Shown here piece by piece: positions 22,028 through 33,157 of a DNA stretch of 64,000 bases. The notes under the pieces were generated by a model. That model saw nothing but the letters and a program-made list of their open reading frames with translations. It ran no database searches and had not been told where the DNA came from. The stretch covers positions 2,426,459 through 2,490,458 of the forward strand of contig JANPYM010000008.1 of assembly GCA_025890175.1 (NCBI GenBank). Reading direction: 5' to 3'. A program made the translations under genes and the position numbers. Source of the stretch: Ciborinia camelliae (Eukaryota; Ascomycota; Leotiomycetes; Helotiales; Sclerotiniaceae). Within the stretch, counting starts at the first letter, position 1, and every line of letters starts with the position of its first letter.

Positions 22028-25000
22028 TAGAAGGCAAAAGGTAAAAGAAAGAGAAGGGGGGAGAGGGGGGAGATGAATTATATTGTGATTATTGTATTAG
22101 CTAGGTAGAAGGGAAAGGGTAGAAGGAGGGAGAGGAGGGCGAAGAAGAGATATGAAGATAATTAAATTATTCGCTAGGAGATAGGGAGAAATCAAAGATC
22201 CTAGATTTAGGTATTTACCTACCTAATTAACATATACATATTCATCATATCATCATGTATATCCGTATTCAAAACACCTACCTATCTATCTACCTACCTA
22301 CCTACCTACCATATCTACCTAGACAAGACAAGACAAGAGCTCTAGCAACACAACACAATAAACACAACGCTTTATTAACCCGTCCTAATCTATCCTATCC
22401 TATCTCACCTATCTCCCCTTCTTTTTCCCCTCTTTTTTTAATATACATATATAAATTTATTTATTATCTTTAAAATATCTATCTAATCTATTCAATCTAT
22501 CCATCTATTTTACCCCTCCTCAAGCTCGGATCTTGGGTATGGTATAAAAAAAAGAGAGAGAGAAACAAAACGAAATGTTTTGATGCTTTAGCGGGAGATA
22601 TAAATAAGATAATACAACAGGCTCTCATTACCTATAACAGCATATCTTACTAATCCTTATTTAACCCTAACCAAAACCAAACCAACTACTAATCTAAATA
22701 CTTAATCTACTCTTACTCTTACTCTTACTCTCTAGGTAATCTATAGACTATAGTGAGGTGTGTAAATAAGTGATATGCTATATATATATATATATATGCT
22801 ACTAATCTACGCTACTAATCTATGCTATATAAATAGATATATGTGAAATGGGTATCGGTATCGGTATCGGTGTATATACTAACTACTTAGATAGATAGAT
22901 AGATAGATAGATATAGATATTAGATATATAGATATTAGATATCACCTGGGCATCTATCTATCTCCAGATCATATCATATATATCCATCCTTCTATCCGTC
23001 TAACTTCAAATAAGTATATCAAGTAACCCAACACAACACAAACCACCCCATCCCATTCATCATCACACAACCTAAGATATCTGCAGAATCCAGAGAGCCT
23101 TCCATTACATACCACACATACCACACACATATCACCCATACCACATACATACATAGCAGAATTCCAGAAAAATTCCAGAAGAAAAAGAATACTCGAATAT
23201 TCAGAGTATCCAGAATATTTGCGGACTTGTATATGTATATACCTATATATACTATAAATAGTATAGAATAAATAGTATAGTATAGTCTATATAGCCTATA
23301 AATCCATACCTATAAATCCATACCTATATATAAATAAATATCAACATCAATATCAATATCAAAAGCAAAACTCCGAAATTTTTATATAATATAAAAAATA
23401 AGAATAAAAATAATAATAAGAATATCACCTCAATATCCATTTCATCCATCCATCCAACAATCAATCAATTCATCATTTCGAAACATTATCATTTCGAAAC
23501 ATTATCATTATCCCATAGTATCATTATCCCATGGTGTGATGAACCCCCTTCCCTCTCAGCCCTCAGCCTCGTGCTTGCGTGCTTGCGGGAGATGGCATGC
23601 ATACATACTTCCATGTATTGATTGCTTACCTACCTATTTACATACTTCCATGCATTGCTTGCTTACTTCCTTCCTTACTTGCTTACTTGTTACCTAGACC
23701 TCCTTTCCATCATCCATACCTACTCCGTATGTTTGTCTGTTTCAATGTCTGTTTCAATGTTTGTTTCAATGTTTGTTTGTTTCGCTCCAAATGCCGAGCT
23801 TCCAAATGCCGAGCTTCCAATTCCAAATGCCGGCCAGGGTCGGGTACGAGGATCTAAGATGAGAGTTTGGATGGATGGATGGATGGGAGAAGAGTAGGGT
23901 AGGGTAGGGTAGGTAGGTAGGTAGGTGTGTATGCGGAGATGAAATGGGTGATGGGATGGGGTGGATAGAAGATGGAAGAAGGGAAGAAGATAGAAGAAGG
24001 GATGGATGGATGGGTTGGGATGGATGAATGATTAGGCAGATAGATAGACAGGCAGGCAGATAGGCAGGCAAGGAGAAGAGAGCTTCGATGTGATGTCAGG
24101 TTACAGTGGCTTAGGTTGGCTTAGGTTATATAGGTATTTATTTATATTCACTTATTCACTTATTCACATATTCACTTATATAGGCTATCTACCTACCTAT
24201 CTACCTAGATACCTTAGGTAGGTACCTATATCCAATCAATGGGATGTGGTTGGTTAAGGATAGGTACCTATGGAAGGAAGGATCAGGTAATTCTTCCCCT
24301 GTATTCGTATGTATTGCCTTGTATTGTATATATTGTATGTATACGGAGGGAACTGGAGATCCATCCAGGTCCTTCCTTCATTGTTATGTTGGCCTCGTGA
24401 AAGAAAGGGTTTGTGGTATAGATTCCGATATAATTTCTGAAGATATATATATGTACGGTATATGTATGTCTGACATACCTAGGTAATCAAAGTTATATAG
24501 TAAGTAGGTAGTGGAAAGGAAGAAAGGAAGGAAAGAAGGAAGGCTTAAGTTCATAGATGGGAATAAGAAGTAATCAGTAGATAGGTAATTAATGATCGAG
24601 CTTAACATCCACATCCACATCCTCTTCAATCTTCAGTATCTACTGTATTCCCAGAGCCTATGTGAGAGTGAGAGTGAGAGTGAAAGTGAGAATGAGAATG
24701 AGAGTGCCGTCGAGTGTAACCAAACAACCTACATCACAAATAGAAATAGAAAGTAGAAAGTGCCATAAAGTGCCATAACCCAAATAGGAAAACCCATCCC
24801 CCCCGCCATCACATCAGCGCCGCGTGGAGAGAGAGAGACGATGAGACGATCTTCGCGTGCGACAGTACATATTTTCGCTCCCGTCGGATCCTAGGTATGT
24901 CACTCACTCGCTCGCTCGCGAGTTCTCCATCCCACATACATGCTTGCATGCATGCATGCATCGAAGATTCCATCATTCTTCCCTCGCTTGTTTTCAGATG

Positions 25001-27184
25001 GGCGTACCGCAGTTGGGAGATTGAATTGATGAATTCAAACGGTCGTGATCCGAAGGAAGGGGGTTGGTCGGTCGGGGGGTCGGTCGGTCATTTCGAGTGG
25101 TGGGCGATTCTTCGAGCAGGGATGGATGGATTTCTGTGTGGTGTTGTGCATGAAAGAAAAGGCGAGCTGCGTGAGTACGGTTTTATGTTGGTTGAAGTAA
25201 GGTAAGGTAAGGAAAGGAAGGAAAGATGCGATTGAAAAAATGAAAAAATGAAAAAATCATGAAAAAAATGAAAAAAATGATGGCGTAGGAGAAAAGAAAA
25301 AGAGTTGGTTGTGTTATTAAAATCAAATCAAATCAAATAAGATGGTTCGAGTTTTTAAGTGAATGTTGATGGAGAGAAAATGGGAAAATGGGAGAATAGG
25401 AAAATAGGCTTAACTTAATGGGTAGAATAATAATTGGATATGGATGTGAGAGTCGGGTGTATTTGTTTATATTCACTAGATCTATTTCGAGTCAGTTGAT
25501 TGATGGATGGATGATGGATGATGGATGGATCAATTGATGTTGATGGGAGTTATTAGTCTAAAATTCCTTCGAATCATGAAAAATAATACTTAACTTTAAC
25601 TAGGTACCTACCTACTGTATCTAGGTATTAATAGATATGTACTGTAGATGTAGGTAATTACAGTATATCATTTACTACCTTCAATTAAATCCAAGTAAAG
25701 TAAATAAAAATAAAAGACCTTTCAAGCCAATTAATAGGAGATATAGAGATATAGAGATGTAGATGTCGGCAGTTATAATAAATAAAGAATGATGAGATGG
25801 ATGATTCTAATTGGAATTGGGATAAGGTGGTTTAAGATTGCCGGTGAATTGAATGAAAGGTCGAGAAATTCATGAATGGATTCCAATTGGAATGAACTTG
25901 GGCCTTGTTCATAACCTCCTTCTATTGAAATTGGATGGATCATTCGGATAGATGGATGGATGGATGGATGAATGAATGGAACCTGGAACTATTACTTGAC
26001 ACCTTAAAACTCAGGCCGATAATGATAAATTAGTTAGGTACCTAGATGGATGTAGGTAGTAGATACGGTACCTATAATTTAAATTTACCTACTTCTACCT
26101 ACCTACACTTATTACATACAGTACTTCCAAGGTTTACTTAATCTATCTACCCATCCAAAGTTCCTAAAAGCCAAAAACCTTTAGAAATAATAAATCCTAC
26201 AACCTACAGCCGTAAGATCGAAACATCGAAACATCGAAACTTCATAACTTCGCAACTTCTTATTCCGATCCAATCCAATCCATCTACTCTACCTCTTTTT
26301 TTACCTTGCCTTACTTTACCTTACTTATTACCTACCTACCTACCTACTTACTTGCCTTATTAAACATTCCCCCTACCCTACCCTACCTACCCTACCTACC
26401 CTTTTTATTCATCCTCCCAAAGAAATAATAATCAATTGGTTGATCCATTATTACCTCCCCATTGTATCTGGACCAGACCCAGCCTTCCTCTTCCTCTTCC
26501 TCTTCCCTTCCCTTCCCTTCAATTCCCTACCTACTTTACTTACTACCTCCCCAGTAGTCTTTCTACTAGGTATAATTATAGGTAGGTAGTTATACTCATA
26601 CGAAGCTGTACTCATACTCATATTACATCTGGCACACATCTGGATTCTGGTTTCTGGTTCCCTTTCAAAAAAAAACCACACACACACACAAACCTACACA
26701 CCTCTACTCTACACCTAACCTACCTTACACATCTACACACCCACACCCACACACACACACTTATACTTACATACATACACAATTCTTTTCTCCACAAACA
26801 AAAACCTTCCTTCCACCTTCCACTTTTTTTTCCAAACTCTACATCACCCTTACCTTAAACCTTCCCACCCTTTCTCCAAGGTTTCCTTTCCCCTCACAAA
26901 ATTAACCATTGGTTTCCTACCGGTACAGCTCGCTTTCGTCCCGTAAACGAGTTTCGCTACGGCCTCCTTAAGTTATCCTGTACTGTACTGACTGTACTGT
27001 ACGAAAAAAAGCCGAGGGAATATCGATTCAATAATTTCGAATCCATCAGTTTCGAGACTTGAATCTTCGAGATTCAATTAAAAATTTCGTGGTGTTCCTC
27101 TTACCGTGGTGGTTAGATAAGGTTTCAAAAAAATCATTCATTGAATAATCAAGACCGCGCGACCGTGTCATAATCCATCCTAAT

Positions 27185-29493
27185 ATGGCACAGCAACACA
27201 ACAATAATAATAGGAATAGCCCGCACTTGAATCATCTCCAGAACGGCTCTGCGCCTTCCTCACCATCGATGTCTGGTTCTCAACAAGGGAATCAACGTCA
27301 ACCAGTGAATTACCCAAGTCCCACTTCTTACCCATCACCTTCTTTGTCGACCTCACAATACAATTATCCGCCACCAGGTAATCAAAACGAGCCGTATCGC
27401 GCGAGTCCGACCGGAAGCAACGGTTCGCTTTCACTTCCAAGTATGCGTTCCTTAGATCCTCTCCAACAGCAGCAGCAGCAACAGCAGCAAGCCGCGCAAC
27501 ATCAGCACATGGGTTCACCTTTACCACCTCCCGTGGCTCAGATGGGCGGTCCATATTACCAAAATCAACTCCCTCACCCATCTCATCAGCATCAATACCC
27601 CAACGTCACATCTGATCCGAACATGCGATACGCGCTCCCAGTCGATTCTCGAGTAATGAGCGGGGGCCGGCACAAAAAGGTACGTGGGATCGTAATTAAT
27701 CGTGGTTATCGTGTCATCGCGTCATTCGAGTATCGCATCGTGCTAACGTATATTTTTTCCATCAGGAGATCAAGCGTAGAACCAAGACGGGTTGTTTAAC
27801 TTGCAGAAAGCGAAGAATAAAGGTCAGTTCTCGATGTTTTAATTTCGTCGCATTCTCGGAAGGATGGAGTGAAGTTGGGTTTGAGTTTCTTCGCGATGGG
27901 AATCTTTTCGTCTATATGCAAGCGAATCACCTAAGTAGGCGAAGGCACATGAGCGAGCGAGACGAGCGACCTTGATACCCAGACCCACGGGTAGAGCGAG
28001 TTAATCAATTTTCACCATTGTTTTCGTTGGCAGATCAATAAAATCCATCGTGGTCGCGACCATCATCGTGATCACTATCCTCTTGAAAATTCTGCTAACA
28101 TTTTGATCAGTGCGACGAACAACACCCTGCCTGTCGAAATTGCCAAAAGTCAAAACGTGAATGTTTAGGTTACGATCCCATCTTTAAGCAACAACCAGGT
28201 CCAGCGGCGATCCAACCCGCCCCGAGCTCTGCTCCATCTCAGGCTTCCTCGATCGCGACGGCGAATCCTTACGGAAATCAACCGCAGATGCTACAGAGTG
28301 GTTACGGTGTTCCCGCAACCATGGCATATGATCCTGCTCTCACGGCGCCAAGCACTGGTCAACATTATGATTATTCTTCGGCGATTGATCCCAATTTGGA
28401 AGCATCTGCTCCAATTCCGGTCATCAACCCATTTCACTCTGCTCCACCAGGTATGCTCAACTTCCGCCTTCACCAAAAAAACATGCAAAGTGCAATCCCA
28501 TACCCCTCTAAAATCCCCGATCTTACCCACCTCAGAGGTGGTGCTGGCTCCCCCCTTTCCCCTGCAGTTGCATCTTTTGCAGAAGAAGCGGCTGACACGA
28601 CTTCTCTTCCAGCCAAACGATCCATCAATGATCTTCTAGCATTCGGCAACCCCCCGGCACCCGTCGACAACCCCGTGCCCGACGTTTCACAGTCACCATC
28701 GGCACTCGAAGAAGCAAAGCACCTCTACTACAGCATTTATTCTCCCGGTCTAGAGAGTTTCCTCGAATCGAAGTGGTTCAGTGCTAAAGGTGCGGCAAAA
28801 CTCATGAGCGATAAGCCATTGCTTGAAAAGTTTGGAACCCTCCTCCTACAATTCTCAAAGACCATCGTGACCGATCCTGTTGCAATCGCACACACCGCAA
28901 GTGTTGAAGCCAAGGTTGTCTGGGCTTTGGCCTGTATGGTTAAGATTGGTGCCGAGGAAGAGAAAGAAATCAAGACGGAATCTAAGAGTGTGCTCCCAGC
29001 CCAGGATGATGCAGTCGAGGCAGATCATCGATTGACCGTTTTCGAATGTCTCTTGACAGGTAAAGTTGCTGAGAGCAATCAGCTCACTGCTCCTGTCCAA
29101 GGAAGTGGAGATCACCATAGGTTGCGCGAGTTGGAATTCTGGTACTCTTTGGCAAACTTTGTCTGCCTTCGAGAAGATGACCCAAATTGTGCCAAGGATG
29201 TTGATGATACTCTTGCTACCTTGAGAAATCTCTTGGATGGTCGAGAGAATCGAGATGTCTTGTACTCCATCGCCATCATCCGAGCCATTGGACAACGCGT
29301 TTCGGAATATACACCCAGCGACACGCCACTTCACTTTGATGAAAGCGATAACCGAAGTAAGCTTCTGGTGGCCAAGAAGTTTGTTCAAGATGAGGCAAGT
29401 GGATCGGGAACGACAAATGTTATCAGAAGATTGTGTGAACTTGCTACACGCACATGGACCAGTCCAGCCCCTCTTGTACCTATCCCTAAATAA
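27185..29493 (+). CDS. Zn2Cys6 fungal transcription factor (Moc3-like DNA-binding region)
   Basis: A 644-aa model in three exons: 27185-27679, 27766-27822 and 28111-29493 (introns 86 and 288 nt). Residues 1-165 are Asn/Pro/Ser/Gln-rich with a poly-Gln run (about 93-102). The binuclear zinc cluster spans residues about 174-201 and has spacing C-x2-C-x6-C-x6-C-x2-C-x6-C: GCLTCRKRRIKC then ACRNCQKSKREC. It straddles two introns; the tiny 19-codon exon 2 carries the first half of the cluster. After it comes LGYDPIFKQQPGP, seen in a conserved set of ascomycete C6 factors resembling S. pombe Moc3 (resemblance from memory, moderate). The C-terminal 350 residues are helical and lack an obvious fungal_trans motif. 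A further 87-nt in-frame candidate intron lies at 28451-28537. Targets unknown. Huge gene-free flanks on both sides suggest complex control. Confidence 0.88.
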
Positions 29494-29506
29494 TTCGATA
29501 CATCCA

Positions 29507-29531
29507 TCTCTCTCTCTCTCTCTCTCTCTCC
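29507..29531. repeat. (CT)n dinucleotide repeat in the 3' flank of the regulator
   Basis: Twelve or so CT units starting 14 bp after the stop codon of the Zn2Cys6 gene. Confidence 0.88.
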
Positions 29532-31310
29532 TATTGGCACAATACAACACAATACAATACACTTTTTTTTTGCTTTTTTTTTTTTTTTTGGTCTTGTCTG
29601 ACACGAATTTACTGGTTTTCTTGTTTTCTCTTTTACTCTACTCTACTTTAGTCTTTAGTTTCTCCGGTCCGGCGTCTGAAGAAGCATGCATGCATGGCTG
29701 GCAGGCAGGCAGGCAGTTCTTTGGTGCATGTTCTTTGGTGCATGATTGCATGCATGCACACGCGCACTCAATATCAAATGCATTAAAAAGTGGATGGATG
29801 GATGGATGGGTTCTGGTTGTGGTTGTGGTTCTTTTTTTTTTCATCTCGTCTCATTTTCCTTTGCTAAGGAAGGTCAGGAAAGGTTAGGTCAGATCAGATC
29901 AGATCAGATCTTCTGGCGACATTCTTGGGGGGAGGGAGGGGGGGGATATAAAACTGAAATTAAAATTAAGAACTAAAACTAAAAGTAAAACTTTTTTGAG
30001 TTGACTTGAGTTGACTTTTGAGTTGACTTGAGTTGACTTTTGAGTTGAGTTGTGAGTTGAGTTGTGAGTTGTGAGTTTTGACTTTGACTTTGAGAGGCTG
30101 GGGAGGAAGGATGGAATGGAGGGAATGAGGGAGGGAGGGAGGAGGAAGGGGAGGAGGGAAGGAGGGAATGGCATTTGAAGTTGTATGGTTGGTTGTATGG
30201 TTGGTTGGTCGGTTGTATGGTAGTCATAAATTCACAAATCACAAATCACAAAATCAAAAATCATAATCACAAAATCAAAAATCATAATATTTAGCAGTGA
30301 AGTAGAAGCAGAAGCAGAAGCAGAAGTAAAAGTAAGCAATTGGATGGGTTTGGTGAGGTGAGGTGTATGAGGTGTGTGAGAGGAGAGGGGAGGAGAGGAG
30401 AGGTAAATGAGGTGAGGGGAGGAGAGGAGAGGAGAGGGGAGGAGAGGAGAGAGGAGAGAGAGAGAAAAAAGATGATTTGAAGATGATTTGATTTGTGAAA
30501 ATACAATATATTACTATAAATACAAGGCAAGACAGTATAGGATAAGGCAAGATAAGATAAGGCAAGATAATATTGTGGTCAAAATTATATGAAATACAGT
30601 GAAATAAAGTGAAATGAAATGATGATTAATTGGTGCTGGTGCTGGTGCTGGTGCGGGTGGGTAGGTTCCTACCTACCTACCTATGTACAATGGAATGGGA
30701 TGTCATAGAATGTCATGGATGAATGATGGATGAAGGAGGAGGATGGGGAAATCGGGATGTAATGGATGAATGATGGATGAAGGAGGAGGGGGGGTATAAG
30801 AAGGATGTGGATGGGGAAGAGGAATATGGTGAGGGGGAGAGGAGGAGGGGGGAGGGGGGAGTATAAATATAAGTATAAGTATAAGTATAATCATAACCAT
30901 AATCAAAATTAAAAAATCCCTCTAATAAATATCAAATATCTAGATACAATTTTTAACTCCCGAAATTATAAATCTTAAGAGGGGAAATTATTAGAATGGA
31001 GTATTATTATTGTATTGTATTCTATTGCTGTGCTGTGGGTGAGTAAAGAGAGGCCTATATATAGCAAGACTCTTTTTATTTATCTTCTATTTCTTTATTA
31101 TTTTTTAAAGATTTTAATATCGAATATCGAGTATCGAGTTTAGAATCACGATTATGCTTTTTTTTCTTCTGAGTATATTGCATTTTATTTTCATTGTCAA
31201 TACACCTACCTACCTAGATAGATAGATATATATATATATATATATATGAACTTAGTAGTCGCTATATTCATGATGATATTGCATGCTAGAAACCAGATAA
31301 ACAGACAAAC

Positions 31311-31357
31311 AGACAACCAGCCAGACAACCAGCCAGACAACCAGCCAGACAACCAGA
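31311..31357. repeat. 12-nt tandem repeat (AGACAACCAGCC), about four copies
   Basis: Four consecutive near-perfect units, followed by a diverged AGATAG end. It is longer in unit than the microsatellites around it. No coding role is visible. Confidence 0.85.
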
Positions 31358-32902
31358 TAGAGAATAATAAAATGAAATAAAAAACATCATGGTTTGGGGA
31401 GGAGAGAGAGAATAAGAGAGAGAGAAGCATATGGGACCGGTAATGTATGTATGTATACCCAATTAACCCCATACCAACCAACTACCTATCTAGTATTACC
31501 GTCCTTCTCACACACTCAGAACATTTATTTCCCCCACGAATAATGAAAGATATAGGTAGGTATCGATCTATATCAGACATACCTATATCAGACATACCTA
31601 TATATACCTATAAAAACGCTTGATTATATACAAAAAAGTAAAGAAGGTGTATAATATAGGTAGGTAGATAAGTCTCAGTACCTACCTACCTACCTGTAGG
31701 TAAGTCCAGGATTCCCCTCTCCTAAGCGAAATATTCGCTTTACCTAGGTAGCTTTAGCTTTTCGAAGAAGGGAAAGATAGATTTGCTAATGTATAATTAC
31801 TAGATAGATAGGTAGGTAGGTAGGTAAATCTATTTTCCTTTTCCTTTCTCAATTCTAGAAATCCTTGATGAGATACAGACACAGATATTGAGTTTTTTTT
31901 CGTGCGGTAAATTTTATTTATAAATTATTAAATTAATAAATTATATGGAAGGAGAAAGATGGTATGTTGAGTTGTATATATATATATATATAGAATTTTA
32001 GCTCAGGGAAAAATGGGAATATTCTCCTCTGATAGTGAAGAATTCGGGGAACGCAATGTAACGCAATGCAACGCAACGTAATGGTAGAGAAAATCTACTT
32101 ACATACTCACATACTCATATATACCTACTCATCAAGCAGGCGAAAAGATCATTTTCAGTTTCAGTTTCAGTTTCTGTCTCAGTAAATCAACAGATCATCC
32201 ATTCCATCCATATCCATATCCAAATCCATATCCATATCATCAAAAAATCCCAAAGCTAGCTGACTTTTTGCGATGACAATGACGACGCGATGTCGCTATG
32301 TAGATAGAAACAAACGTGTAATGGAAAGAAGATTCCAAAGTTCGAACTTCGAACTTCGAAGCGGAAAAGGGGGGGGGGAGAGGGGTGGGTACACTTTATT
32401 GGAATTGAGAAGGGGATCGTGATTCTTACTTTCTTACTACCTAGTACCTAGCTAGGGATGTGGATTTTGGGATTTGGAATTTTAGGGAGAGTTGGGGAGA
32501 GTTGGGAGAGTTGGGTGGTAGGTGGGTGGTAGGTAGGAGCTATATAGATGATGATGAAGAAGGATGATAAGAAGGATAATAATAATAAAGCTGTTAGAGA
32601 TCCAGAAGATATGTTTATATATATATAGGTACCTACCTATATAAAGTCACAACCATTTCAATTCCATATAATACCGATCCAATGCAAATCCAAATGGAAA
32701 TTGGAATTGGAATATCAAACCGTTGAGTTGAATGAGATATAATCAAAGAACAAGAGCAGTTCTCGATCATGATCATGATCATGGATAATGGATGAGGTGT
32801 ATAAAATCCAAGGAAGATAGTATAAAAACCAGGACTGCCTAAGAATTGGCATAGAGGAACTATAATACAACTAACTACGGGATAAATATTGCATTTGCAG
32901 TA

Positions 32903-33157
32903 ATGACAGCGGAAGAGAAAATAAGAATGAAGAGACGAAGAGATGAAGAGCCACCCCAAAGCCATCCACCACCTCCAAAAGATGGCCTTTATACAGATCA
33001 CTATAATCCACACGAATTGCAAAGAAATAAAATAGATCAAAAAATCCACGACCAGATGCAAGACAGGTTCGAGCGAGCAGCAGGATCCGAGACGTCCGAA
33101 GCAGACATGCTCCCGATGACGAGAATAAGAGAGGAAGGAGCAGGGTATATCGTATGA
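32903..33157 (+). CDS. Small hypothetical protein (84 aa), uncertain
   Basis: An 84-residue frame from an ATG at 32903 with a charged, hydrophilic, non-repetitive sequence (AEEKIRMKRRRDEE, a proline patch, HYNPHELQRNKIDQKIHDQM). A TTTGCAG acceptor-like sequence sits two bases upstream of the ATG, so a 5' untranslated exon is possible. I recognise no family. The longer frame on the opposite strand (32633-33178) is a hydrophobic mirror of this one and less likely. It may be a real small gene or chance. Confidence 0.3.
   Translation: MTAEEKIRMKRRRDEEPPQSHPPPPKDGLYTDHYNPHELQRNKIDQKIHDQMQDRFERAAGSETSEADMLPMTRIREEGAGYIV

Larger units (their letters stand above)
20815..27184. other. 6.4 kb gene desert of simple-sequence DNA upstream of the Zn2Cys6 regulator
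   Basis: No open frame here looks like a protein. The longest (21087-21710 on the minus strand, 21424-21807 on the plus) read through purine/pyrimidine repeats and give Lys/Arg/Asp/Glu or Ser/Phe/Ile monotony. The stretch is a patchwork: ATCAT repeats at 20890-20925, CTTC/TCCTCA-rich pyrimidine DNA at 21476-21740, GGA repeats at 21977-22027, GATA repeats near 22889-22913, GGATGG repeats near 23868-24020, GAGAGTGA near 24660-24704, TGGATGA near 25500-25530 and 25950-25980, and many CCTA/TAGG blocks. The last 300 bp is C/T-rich and probably the 5' leader of the regulator. Confidence 0.75.
29494..32902. other. Gene desert downstream of the Zn2Cys6 regulator
   Basis: 3.4 kb with no supported gene. 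It holds (CT)n at 29507-29531, T runs near 29561-29589, a TGCATGCATG/GGCAGGCAGG patch at 29685-29760, TTGAGTTGACTT repeats at 29995-30080, GAGGA purine-rich DNA at 30100-30160 and 30370-30470, GGTGCTGGTGCTG near 30630, a 12-nt tandem repeat at 31311-31357, and CCTA/TAGG blocks near 30668, 31203, 31678 and 31806. Open frames here are repeat translations. Confidence 0.75.

Noticed and set aside
29237..29887. 216-codon frame at the end of the Zn2Cys6 gene
   Set aside because: It overlaps the regulator in another frame and continues through CT and T repeats.
31295..31357. CRISPR-like array
   Set aside because: It is a head-to-tail 12-nt tandem repeat with no unique spacers, in a fungal genome.
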